Below are positions 25,201-34,339 of a stretch of DNA of 47,970 nt, piece by piece. The notes below the pieces were generated by a model. The model was not told the origin of the DNA, did not search any database, and saw nothing but the letters and a program-made list of their open reading frames with translations. How positions within the stretch are numbered: the first letter of the stretch is position 1; each line of letters starts with the position of its first letter. Source of the DNA: Phaeoceros laevis (Eukaryota > Anthocerotophyta > Anthocerotopsida > Notothyladales); the NCBI GenBank assembly GCA_049999765.1, contig JBNGIQ010009481.1:473861-521830 (forward strand), read 5' to 3'. The translations under genes were made by a program, and so were the position numbers.

Positions 25201-26530
25201 GCGTAGAGCTACACTCTTGATGATCTCACCTGTGTTCTGCGCAATTGGCTGATGCGAATCCAATCCCGTTCGGATTGCATCATTTCTGCAAGCTGTAATT
25301 CATGAACCTAGCAAGCTAGCTATGTACCTCCAGGGACCCAGCATATCAATTGGTATTTTGACGTCCAACTGCACAACAGGCTGGATATTTTCTGGAACTG
25401 AAGGGAAAAGGAAGATGGAAAGTCTGAAACTTGCTTGTAGCTCTGGTAGTTCCTTAAGAAGATGATTATTTGGACAGAGTTCCAATGCACTTGCTGGTCC
25501 CCACTTTGTCCTCACAGCGTGGACTCGGGATGTCAAAATGTTCAGAAACTTGCGATGCACACATCTAAAGACACTTCTGGACGACGTTTCTGACGTTGTG
25601 TGATGTAAAGGGGGTTGATATTCGGGGCATATCCTGCAAAGAGCTAGGAATCTGGAGATGCTTCAGCTTGGAAAAAAACGAAACATTGACCGGGCATGAA
25701 AAGCAGAGTAAAAAAGACGAAAGCATGATCGAAGGCGTGAAGTTGGCAGTAATCCCGATGCAAGAGGGCAGGTTCCCGACTTTGGAGTCCGTTGATCTGC
25801 CAAACTTCTCGAAAGACGTGATAAATGCGCCCTTGTCATTGGTTGGTGCAGAATATATAACATATGTATGTAAATGTCCAACCCCACTTTCTTGTTAGCA
25901 AGACAAAACATGAGCCTTGGACCGACTTTCCAGTAAGCCCGTGAGCCGGCAGGCAAACCTCATCAGCCTAAGAATGTGGATCCGATGAGAATCCGCCGGG
26001 TGCGTCGCGTTCCTCTATCCAATTTATTTGATTCCTTCCGGTGTGCCTGTTCCCCATAAATGAGGGAGCATATTTCTTCTCGTGGACGAGCCGATGATTG
26101 CAAATCTTATAGAGGTTATAGATGGAGCTTGGAGGGTGCCATGATCTGGTGAGAGGACTGGGGCTACTCTCAATCACCTATTTCGTGATCAGAAATGTGA
26201 TGCATTCCTCCTGAGGTACTGGAAACACCCTCCACCTGCAAAAGTACCGAAATGAAAGGCAGCTCGGAACGTCCAGTCGTGCCTCACCATACAGATTCAT
26301 CTCATGGAGAGACATACCTGCATGGAAACAATGTATTGCGAATTTGCAACAAGGTGAGACCTCCGAGAGCAGACGCCTTGACCTTCCAGGCAGCACAGTA
26401 CAGTGAAAAGGTAGCTGGCTACAAGAACAGCATGCCATGGTGTGTAGTCCTTAATGATTCGGCAAGTGTTGTTCTTGGTAGCCCAAATAATTTACCAACC
26501 CAGCCACAGTGTTGCTTCCTCATCAGCTGA
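22290..26530 (-). CDS. Unidentified multi-exon membrane-protein region
   Basis: Several minus-strand segments have exon character but I could not assemble a full model. The best is 23446-23293: acceptor TTGCAG, then two hydrophobic helices (LSPRFGWLILILALLVG; LVNIFLNVPAVWMATWFFV) and a GTATGG donor. Another is 25397-25328, after a strong pyrimidine-rich acceptor (CCTTTTCCCTTCAG), reading PENIQPVVQLDVKIPID and ending GPWR/GTACAT; it can splice to a segment reading CDMHHRSWELLLDASS. A long acidic frame lies at 24830-24280 (for example NPLNAALNSWLSDMNS, VEMKVRIFLDFGENLQ). Near 22310-22510 are PREVTVLVDR and EEINEDYNRAMQNYE. These may form one gene, two genes, or the 5' part of the USP-like gene at 20935. 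No family is recognised. Confidence 0.4.
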
Positions 26531-26620
26531 AGCAGTCCGCAACAAGCTACAGCAGTGAAGGCCCACACTCAGTTCAGTTGCAACCCGATTAAGTAAGATA
26601 ACCTCTGCAACACACACTGG

Positions 26621-27833
26621 TCATCTTCCGTCACTCAAGGAGCACATGGAGCTGAATGATACATCTGAGACCGTCACGTTAGATAGTGAGCGGTGGTCGT
26701 ATCTGTCGGAATTCACAGATGCTCTAGAGCTGCTGTATCCGGATGTGTTGTGGCCTTCCAATGTGAACTCGTGCCTTCGAGACACACCGTCGGTGGAGGC
26801 TTGGGTGCTCTCGAGAGGAGCATAACCAACAATAGAGGAGATCCTGAGGAACCTGCCGACATCTGAGTTTTTCTCCATAAGCACCAGGCTGCACTCCAGC
26901 CTGTCCATGAAGTAATTTTTCCTCCCCCTAAGATGCCAGTCCAGCACTACCCAGGTGGCATGGAGCTCCAGAGCCTCCCTCACCAGCACATTCTTTAGAG
27001 GATAGCCGGCAGTGATCCGTACCTCCAGATTGAACTGCATCAAAAATTGGAATGTATACCTAGCTTCTTAGCACAACAGCTTCGATGCAGCAAGGCAGGG
27101 TGCTGATAACGACAAGTGGAGACACAAAGCAAGCAGTTGCAAGCCTCAACCAACAAGCGTTAAAGGTTTGTTCCAGAGATAAACCTACCCCTTTCTTCTC
27201 GCAGAAGAGGCGGCGAGCTTGGAGCTTCTTCTGGTAGTCAAGCAGTCGTTGTGCAATTTCGTGCTCGAGTACCTTGACGTTAATCCCCCTGAAGCCGTCG
27301 ATGTCGGGGAGGATGTCGACTCCCAGAGGCGTTGATATCTTAGTGATGATGCCCATGATGACCAGCGTGTCACCGGGCTGCAGAATGTGAAGCAGGCCCC
27401 AATCCACGGCCTCAAAAGTCAGCTTCTTGGTCGCATCAAACACCGCTACCACCACTTGCGACATGGCACCCCCGCTGTGAGCGATTCCAGAAAAGCTCGA
27501 CATGCTGTGTAAGGAGCTGCCATGGCTATAGGAAGTAGAGGTCACGCCCCGCATGCTGTTGCAGCTGTCCAACGAGCTGCTGGTGACCTTCTTCTTCCAG
27601 CTGGGCCTCAGTCCCAGCAGGGAACCGAGGGTATACCGCGGCGATATGGATGAAGAAGAAGAAGAAGAGGCAGGACTGTCGGGCAGCAGCTCGTTCTTGC
27701 CAGGCTCATTCTCCCTCTCTGTCTGAAGGGGTGGAATGTGAAGGCTTCTGCTCAGCTTCTCCGGAAAGAACTTCTGCAAATCCTCCTCTTCCAAGCTGGG
27801 AAAGCTGGAACCGTCCGGCAGCTCTTCCTCCAT
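26621..27833 (-). CDS. USP-like (adenine nucleotide alpha-hydrolase fold) protein, copy B
   Basis: Two exons, 27833-27189 and 27034-26621, joined in phase 0 after EKKG (donor GTAGGT, acceptor GATGCAG), give 352 aa. The start is the ATG at 27833, which leads into MEEELPDGSSFPSLEEE and DLQKFFPEK, matching the acidic lead-in of copy A. A Ser-rich linker precedes the domain: VVVAVFDATKKLTFEAVDWG, PGDTLVIMGIITKIS, VLEHEIAQRLLDYQKK, then FNLEVRITAGYPLKN and LELHATWVVLDWHLRGRK. A Ser-rich tail ends CSLSDGR. The domain is USP-like as in the N-terminal regions of plant receptor-like kinases, again without a kinase. Similarity to copy A runs through the whole domain and the intron position is identical, so the pair arose by duplication in the same orientation. 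Function unknown. Confidence 0.8.
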
Positions 27834-28132
27834 CCTGATCCTCAAAGATTCCTACATGTATCTATAGAAAGGACGACATTCGAAGTGGCCACCGTCCTCT
27901 CCACCAGTGCAGCGCACTCAGCTCAAATCCCTGAAATTCAGTCTCGTACACTGGAACCGTGCTTCGCAATGGAATTGGCTCTTCAACAGTTCCAGCCTTC
28001 AAGCATCAGTGGCCTGTGCATATCCTGCCAGAAGTACCTTAGGAACGACTTCTTCCCCCGCCTTGCCCCCGAAACTTGCCTGACGCGGATCCGGCATATT
28101 CTCGTCATCTAACAAAGGATTGAAAAAAAAAA
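27834..28132. other. Upstream region of USP-like copy B
   Basis: This should contain the promoter or leader of copy B. A minus-strand frame (DENMPDPRQASFGGKAGEE) has coding-like character but no recognisable family. It ends in an A-run just before the 100-N gap. Confidence 0.3.
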
Positions 28133-28232
28133 NNNNNNNNNNNNNNNNNNNNNNNNNNNNNNNNNNNNNNNNNNNNNNNNNNNNNNNNNNNNNNNNNNNN
28201 NNNNNNNNNNNNNNNNNNNNNNNNNNNNNNNN
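28133..28232. other. Assembly gap (100 N)
   Basis: Exactly 100 N, preceded by a run of A. The round size suggests a scaffolding gap of unknown true length. Confidence 0.95.
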
Positions 28233-29586
28233 TGAATACACTAGACTGCAAAAGGTGTTGGATCCCAGTTAAGCGAGTGCGCAGCCCGCGCTCTTTGTCG
28301 ATGAGGCAGCTGATGTGCCACGGCAACACATCAGTTATTACGCTCACCAGCCACTTCACCTCCTCAGTACTACCTGTACCTTCCCCCCGCAAGCCTCTTG
28401 GCCCACTTCTGACATGGATCGCTCGTTCTGGCCCACTGCCTGTCCGTCGGTTACCTCTGGGTGGGACGTCGCGGGTTCTGGACAGATATTCTCCGCTGGT
28501 CACATCGCCCAGTCTTAGGTCTAATTCTTATTCGTGCTCGCATCAAACCTTCTGAAGTTCTGAACACGGTTCACTGCTGAATGCCGGCCTTCCCTTGCCC
28601 TGATTCCTTTGAAGCTTCGAATCTAGCCTGGTTACGGAACGGTTCTGCTTTTGATCCCGTCTGCTTAGCTTAGCTCCTGCCGGATGCACCGTGAACGTGC
28701 CACCAACAAGAAATCGGCTCCGTGGCTACGGGAAAACGTTGCTTTTCCACATCCTCTTCAACAGTAGCATAGACTGTGGGTTACTTCGATTCTTCGATTT
28801 TTTTTGGACCATGCCTAACTGGAAGTCTTATCATCATAAGCGCATGTTAATTCAGTTATCCAATTTGATCTGGAAGGATACCGAAACATGTTGGCTAACG
28901 AAGTTATCCTTTATTAACATGCTTGAGGTTAAAACTAACAAAGTCTTGGCTGGTGCTGGCAGCAAGCACACCAAGGAGAAACAGCCGACGCCGACAAGCA
29001 GGCGAGATTGCGGAGGGATTGCGCAGTCCGGGGCAGCAGCTCAGCAGCAGTAGTAATAAATCGCATATTTTCCTTATGACAGAAGTGCTGCACTAATGAT
29101 GTAGCAAAACCCTTGGCATCGTCCACGTTTGGAATCGCGCGGAAACGGCCTGTCACAAAAAGTGAGGTGCCATATACACTAGACCCTCTCTTAGAGCATA
29201 TATTTTAGGGTTTATATTTTAGGGTTTTAGGGGTTCAACTTTAGGACAATGTGGGGAAGCTTGTTTGCTTATTGAAGGCCTTGGCTAAAGAGATGCTTTA
29301 TTAGAGACTACTATAAGTTAGGGAGGCTCATCACAAAAGTTTCTTTTAACTTAAACCTTGTTTAGTTGTTTGCTTTTTAGGATTATGTTAAAATTTTAAA
29401 TTATTAAGTTATGTTATGTGAATATAGGCTTGTAAAGAAGGTATATATACAAGGTTTTCTTTTTAAAATATACATGCTATGCATATAGGGAGGTGATGCT
29501 TATATCCTTTAGTGGGCATATAGAGTGGTTATCCTTATATCCTTTAGGTCTACTATGGGGATCCTAAAATCATGCATTTAGGATAT

Positions 29587-29624
29587 GCATTTATGGGTTT
29601 AGGATTTAGGGTTTAGGGTTTAGG
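29587..29624. repeat. Interstitial telomere-like TTTAGGG repeats
   Basis: Consecutive TTTAGG(G) units occur at 29598-29624, with one variant (TTTAGGA). Looser copies lie at 29205-29240 (TTTAGGGTTTATATTTTAGG). TTTAGGG is the common land-plant telomere unit, so this is an interstitial telomere-like tract, probably from repair or transposition. It is too short to suggest a chromosome end. Confidence 0.8.
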
Positions 29625-29676
29625 AAAATCTAAAGTTGGCAGATAGAGGAGCCTCCTTTTGGTACACAAGGGCACC

Positions 29677-29742
29677 AGTCTAGATCTCATGGTTTTGGGG
29701 TGGGTGTCACAGTCTAGATCTCATGGTTTTGGGGTGGGTGTC
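29677..29742. repeat. 34-bp tandem duplication
   Basis: The sequence AGTCTAGATCTCATGGTTTT followed by GGGGTGGGTGTC occurs at 29677 and again at 29711 without change, a direct duplication with a 34-base period. Confidence 0.85.
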
Positions 29743-30647
29743 GTTGGCGGCTTCCAAAATCTACTAAAGGTTGTTCAATAAGTGGCACCTAGTGAGATCT
29801 CAATATGATCCTAATCTTCTGCTTCACGGAAGCTTGGCCATATCTGGCGCTATTCCCACAGCCACCACTCCTTTCATAGCTACAATACAGGTGGGGCCTT
29901 TATCACGCTAGCTTGGCCGGCGATCTTGTTGTGGCAATGCTAGCAAATGCTTGTCATGTGCTACAGGTGCAAGTGTCTATTGATCATGTCATATTCCAAA
30001 ATCTGCTTGCAAGCCTTCTCATACCATTGCATAAAGCGCATCGAGCTCTATCCAATGATTTAGAGGAGCGCATACTTTTAAGCTCATAGCTAAGAACAAA
30101 ACAGACCCCGGGAAGCCAAGCCGCATGAAAGTGACGTTTTTTTCTAGGGTTTCGACCCCTTGGGCCTTTAAGGAATTGAGTGTGGTGTCATGGCACTTGT
30201 ACTCATGATTAAAGAATTCTGCAATGTACCATGGACGGGACCTCAGCAGGCAGTTTAGACACCGGGATTTGCTTCAAGGTGCTATGTGGGCTACGACTGC
30301 TGATCAAGGTTGACCGGGTAGATCTCAATGGCATTTAAAAGAATTTATACCAAAGTTAAGCCCAAAACATCGGCAAAATTTTGGCCTGGATTAAGTTGAG
30401 TCATTACGAAATAACAAGCCCATCAACAAGATAGTTTGATAGCTTATCGAAAATTCATTCTATAACAAAGAATGAGAGATCCACACACTAGAGCTTAATA
30501 AAAATAATGCTTAGGTGAGAGAATTGACAATACTAACCTATACTCCTACATCACTTTACAGACTAGGGTATACATCCTAAGCCCAGCTCCTCGTGCATAT
30601 CCTCCGTTAGTGGATCATAGGTTATATCCCTCACTAGGGTCAATCAT

Positions 30648-31460
30648 TTATGGCTGGATACCATTATTTAAGTCCGGATACCATCTAGCATGGTATCCAT
30701 TCGTATACCCCCTACGGTAGTCCACGGAAGAACCGGGTAATGAGTGACTTAGGTCTAAGTCATTAGGGCCACAATTTTCTGAAACATATCCATCATTGTA
30801 TCCTTGGGCATATGTGGGATTCCTATGTATATTGCTTGAGGGTGCAGTTTGTGGTGGTATATATCTCGGTGAAGTATAGCTCGGTGGAGAATTAATAAGC
30901 CATTTGTCACGGTATCCATTCCTATATCCCCTAACATAGTTGGAGCCTCGTGGTAACAAGTCACTAAGGTCTAAGCTATCAATATTACGACCACGATATT
31001 CTGAATCGGTGAGGGCATCATTATATCCTGCATTATAGTTCCTATTCGTTCCAACATTTTGTTGTGGCATATAACTCGGTGGAGAAGATCGAGTTCTACC
31101 TGTAGGGGTATATGATGGATATGTAGGATAGTAATTATCCACGCGTATCACTCCAGGAGCACTATGCTGATCAATCTCTATATAAGGTAATGCTTTTGAA
31201 GAAGCATTATGTTCATTAGATTGATTATGGGACGATGCTCCTCGAAAGCTGTTATCTTGGCTAGTCTCACTATGAGGTAAAATTTCTCCGAAGTACACAG
31301 TAAGGTTGGGCTCTTGTCGGCTAATCTCATGTTGTTGGCTACTGGTGTTCTCACGTAGGAGTATGGTGTTCTCACGTAGTACTCCTGTAAGCATTTCAAA
31401 ACACATATAATACTCACAACTATACCACCAATATTGTAAATATTTCACACATATTGCCAT
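30648..31460 (-). CDS. Orphan protein with two GY-rich repeat modules
   Basis: The frame from the ATG at 31460 to the stop at 30648 is uninterrupted for 270 codons in AT-rich DNA. The first 26 residues are Tyr/Cys/Trp-rich and may not be real: a good acceptor (ATGCTTACAG) at 31385-31394 would start an exon at 31384. The middle is polar and Ser/Asn/Gln-rich. The C-terminal half holds two modules of about 45 residues with the same order of motifs: YNAGYND, then LDLSDLLPRGS, then YVRGYRNGYRDKW; and YAQGYNDGY, LDLSHSLPGSS, DYRRGYTNGYHARW. Between and before them lie Pro/Ser/Tyr linkers (PPSYTSPRYIPP; SPPSYMPQQNV). I recognise no family. No transmembrane segment or enzyme motif is visible. It could be a lineage-specific gene or a transposon-derived frame. 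Confidence 0.6.
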   Translation of the reverse strand: MAICVKYLQYWWYSCEYYMCFEMLTGVLRENTILLRENTSSQQHEISRQEPNLTVYFGEILPHSETSQDNSFRGASSHNQSNEHNASSKALPYIEIDQHSAPGVIRVDNYYPTYPSYTPTGRTRSSPPSYMPQQNVGTNRNYNAGYNDALTDSEYRGRNIDSLDLSDLLPRGSNYVRGYRNGYRDKWLINSPPSYTSPRYIPPQTAPSSNIHRNPTYAQGYNDGYVSENCGPNDLDLSHSLPGSSVDYRRGYTNGYHARWYPDLNNGIQP

Positions 31461-32019
31461 AAAAAGTTTGTTAAGGGCATCCTACTTGCAAAAGATGAGC
31501 AAGCATAAAAAGTGTACACTACACTACACTCCACCAAAACCAAAACCAAAAGAATAACATCATGAGTTGTTTAGTAAATCCCCTAGAAAAGCAAGCATAA
31601 GTAGAGAATACATACTTGCATGGCAACAAATAAAAAAGTAGGCAAGAAGGAAGGGTATAAATGTGTTTCTTTTGAGTGACGCCATGACTTCAAATTGAGA
31701 GATTTTTCCAATGGAACTTGATAACTAATACAATTTGCAATGAAAAGAGAGTCATCTCTTTAAAAACCTCTATGGTGACTCAACAATTTGATAAGCTCTT
31801 TTTCACCGTATCATTTATCATTTATAAGAAAGTTACAAAGTAGTAAAGTGCTTAATAAGTTAATATATATTTATGGATGATAATGTGAATTCAAATACTC
31901 TCTCCTTGTACAGTAAGGTAATCCAAACTTAGATAGAAAACAATATTAGATCACTCAATTGCTTAATATACATTTACAAGTGCACGATAATGTTAATTCA
32001 AATACTCTCTCCCTTTAGA
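31461..32019. other. AT-rich gene-free stretch
   Basis: Upstream flank of the orphan gene. Two diverged copies of a short segment (AATACTCTCTCC preceded by GATAATGT) occur near 31880-31910 and 31985-32012. Nothing else is recognised. Confidence 0.35.
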
Positions 32020-32020
32020 A

Positions 32021-32074
32021 GTTTAGAGTAAGTTTAGAGTAAGTTTAGAGTAAGTTTAGAGTAAGTTTAGAGTA
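32021..32074. repeat. 11-bp tandem repeat GTTTAGAGTAA
   Basis: The unit GTTTAGAGTAA starts at 32021, 32032, 32043, 32054 and 32065, five nearly perfect copies. Confidence 0.9.
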
Positions 32075-32083
32075 TTGGTTCTT

Positions 32084-32317
32084 TCATTTCGGCCGCATGG
32101 CCCTTTCTTCAGGCCACATGGCCCCTCTCTTCAGGCCACATGGCCCCTCTCTTCAGGCCACATGACCCCTCTCTTCAGGCCACATGGCCCCTCTCTTTAG
32201 GCCACATGGCCCCTCTCCTCAGGCCACATAGCCCCTCTCTTCAAGCCACATNNNNNNNNNNCATGGCCCCTCTCCTCAGGCCACATAGCCCCTCTCTTCA
32301 AGCCACATGGCCCCTCT
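32084..32317. repeat. 22-bp minisatellite GGCCACATGGCCCCTCTCTTCA
   Basis: About ten copies of a 22-base unit (GGCCACATGG, CCCCTCTCTTCA) stand in tandem with scattered single changes. The period is not a multiple of three, so the open frame through it (WPLSLGHMAPLLRPH) cycles through frames and is not a gene. GGCCACATGGCC carries a short palindromic core. An N gap interrupts the array. Confidence 0.9.
32252..32261. other. Assembly gap (10 N) in the 22-bp array
   Basis: The 47 bases left of the gap (from CATGGCCCCTCTCCTCAGG to CAAGCCACAT) recur exactly on its right side. This indicates unmerged overlapping contig ends or an array too uniform to assemble. Confidence 0.9.
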
Positions 32318-32948
32318 CAGATTAGAGTAGGCCTAACAAACTAACATTGCTTAACCATCATAGATTGACTAGCTAGGTAGTGGGTAGCCCACTACCTGGC
32401 AGGTCGCATAATGGCGTGCTCAATTCCCTTGTGGAGTTGGTATAGCGGTGAGCACTCTTTACTACTACTACTAGTACGGTAATCCAAACATAAATAATAA
32501 GCAATACTGTTGAACTAATATAAAAAAAGACTTAATTCGCAAGTAGGTCTACCAACCCGTGAGTAACAACTTAACGAGGCTGATGCTTCTCCATAACAAC
32601 TTCTTATCTGGCAATAATGGAATTGGCATAATTCAACCCGAGGAAAGCATTTTGCTACTAAGACGGTTATCTTACTTGGACAAGCATACCTAGATCTACC
32701 ATAGGATCGTCCAATTGTACAGCCAATGGTACTACATCCCTGTACTAGTCAAACTTCATATATATTCATGATGAAAGGTCGGGTACCCGTCTATCCTACG
32801 GCTGGGTACATATTTAGAGCTGGCGTAACTATGCCATAACTATGCCAGCAGAAGAACAGTGACAAAAAGTAACAAGGTCTGTAACAAGGTCGCTTGTAAT
32901 CAGCTTTGTCCACATGCTCACTGAGCATGTCATGATCCTCCACCTGAT
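32318..32948. other. Gene-free stretch
   Basis: No gene found. A perfect 8-bp hairpin GTAGTGGG-TAG-CCCACTAC lies near 32377-32395. Confidence 0.35.
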
Positions 32949-33048
32949 NNNNNNNNNNNNNNNNNNNNNNNNNNNNNNNNNNNNNNNNNNNNNNNNNNNN
33001 NNNNNNNNNNNNNNNNNNNNNNNNNNNNNNNNNNNNNNNNNNNNNNNN
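32949..33048. other. Assembly gap (100 N)
   Basis: Exactly 100 N. The right edge coincides with the start of the dispersed repeat copy at 33049, so part of that repeat may be missing. Confidence 0.95.
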
Positions 33049-33569
33049 ACTTTCATTTTATATGATGGGATAAAAAAATCAAAATACCGTATTGATACGG
33101 TATGAATTTTCGAAGTTAGCAATGTTAGTTACGATTTCGTTGTCGCGCTGCCAAACTTGCACTATGCCAAACTCAAAGATCAGGCTCCTGCCCGCCATTG
33201 CTCCGCCCTTGCCTGCCCACCATCGCTCCGCCCTTGCCTGCCCGCCATCGCTTCGCCCTTGCCTGCCCGCCATCGCTTCGCTCCCCTCCACCCGCCATCG
33301 CTCCGCTGCGCTTGCTTGCCATCTCTCCGCTCAGCAATCGCCAATCCTAAGTGATATAGTGCGATGCTCAAACCCTAAGTGATATAGTTAAGCAGGGTAA
33401 CTAAGTATGTATAGACAAGATCGTAGACAAGATCGTATACACGGTAATATAAATACTTACAAATACATCGTATATACGGCGATTCCGAATCGCCATTTTT
33501 CAATGAAGCGTCAATTTGACGTCACGTACGTCACTTTCCCGCTTCGGTATTTTACGCTTCGGCAACTAA
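33049..33569 (+). repeat. Dispersed repeat family, copy 1
   Basis: This stretch recurs in reverse orientation at 43491-43936. Shared landmarks in order: ACTTTCATTTTAT, AAAATACCGTATTGATACGG, TTAGTTACGATTTC, a GC-rich core with tandem CCGCCATCGC..CTTGCCTGC units (33190-33320), GATCGTATACACGGTAATAT, CAATGAAGCGTCAATTTGA, ACGTACGTCAC and TTTACGCTTCGGCAACTA. I see no terminal inverted repeats and no protein-coding potential. The family could be a SINE, a solo LTR or another non-autonomous element. Confidence 0.8.
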
Positions 33570-34011
33570 GCTCAGTACAACCAAGGAATGGAAATTTCAG
33601 CGGAAGGAAGGAACTTTATTAAGCACTGCACATGTAGTTAACCTCCATGAGAAGATCAGCTGCCTCAGGCTCTGCATTGTGCTGTACTTAATTAGGACTC
33701 ACGAGTGTTCCAGTCCATAGCTGAAACTCCATTATCAGGTAATGGAAAGATCCCACTATCACATCCTGCAACCAGCAATAACATATCAGCAGGCCATGGA
33801 GCGACCCCGAGACATCCAATATGTGCCTGTCCGAAGCAACAGGGCTCACAGCAGACTCAACATGAATGCCTTCATTGAGCTCATTCTAGCTAGTCTGCAA
33901 CATCCATCTCTGCAAAGTTTTCGGCAGGTGGCAATATAGAAGCATCGTTGGCATCCCCTACATCTTCCACAGGCTGGCTCCTCAAAGCCTCTTTCCAAAG
34001 ACTACCTCAAA
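33570..34011. other. Gene-free stretch
   Basis: Short open frames only, with no recognisable domain. Confidence 0.3.
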
Positions 34012-34149
34012 GTCTTCGAGTTAAATACCTGTAGCCACAATTGTTCGCTATCATCCTGTTCAAGACCCGCCCCATTCCCAGTTCCTAGACCGAAACCGTG
34101 TTGCTCACCTAATCGTTGGTGTGAGCAGCGTAAATCCTCGACATGTTCA
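34012..34149 (+). repeat. Dispersed repeat pair, copy 1
   Basis: This segment (CTTCGAGTTAAATACCTGTA through CCTAATCGTTGGTGTGAGCA to GACATGTTCAAA) recurs in direct orientation at 46599-46737 with only a few base changes. No coding content is recognised with confidence. Confidence 0.85.
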
Positions 34150-34339
34150 AAATCTGTCTGTGCATCATCTGTTTTGAAGCTCTCACCGTCTTACTAGTGG
34201 TATTTACTGGAGGCAATCCCACAGCGGATTCCAACTCAACAAAAAACTTCTGGTAAGTATGTGATGCATATGAGAAAAGTGCATGAGAAAATCTGCGGAG
34301 CCTGGGGTGTGGGAACTGTTGACGGGGTGTGAGGGCTGT

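Larger units (their letters stand above)
28233..30647. other. Gene-poor repeat-rich stretch
   Basis: No gene is recognised. A minus-strand frame near 28260-28380 (EEVKWLVSVITDVLPWHI) looks coding-like but is isolated. From 29.2 kb the DNA is AT-rich with telomere-like motifs and a short tandem duplication, listed separately. Confidence 0.4.

Noticed and set aside
29205-29624. TTTAGGG motifs as a chromosome end
   Set aside because: Only a few units in scattered blocks, with ordinary sequence continuing for 18 kb on the right.
32140-32325. Open frame through the 22-bp array (repeated MAPLLRPH)
   Set aside because: It is the translation of a minisatellite whose period is not a multiple of three and spans a gap.
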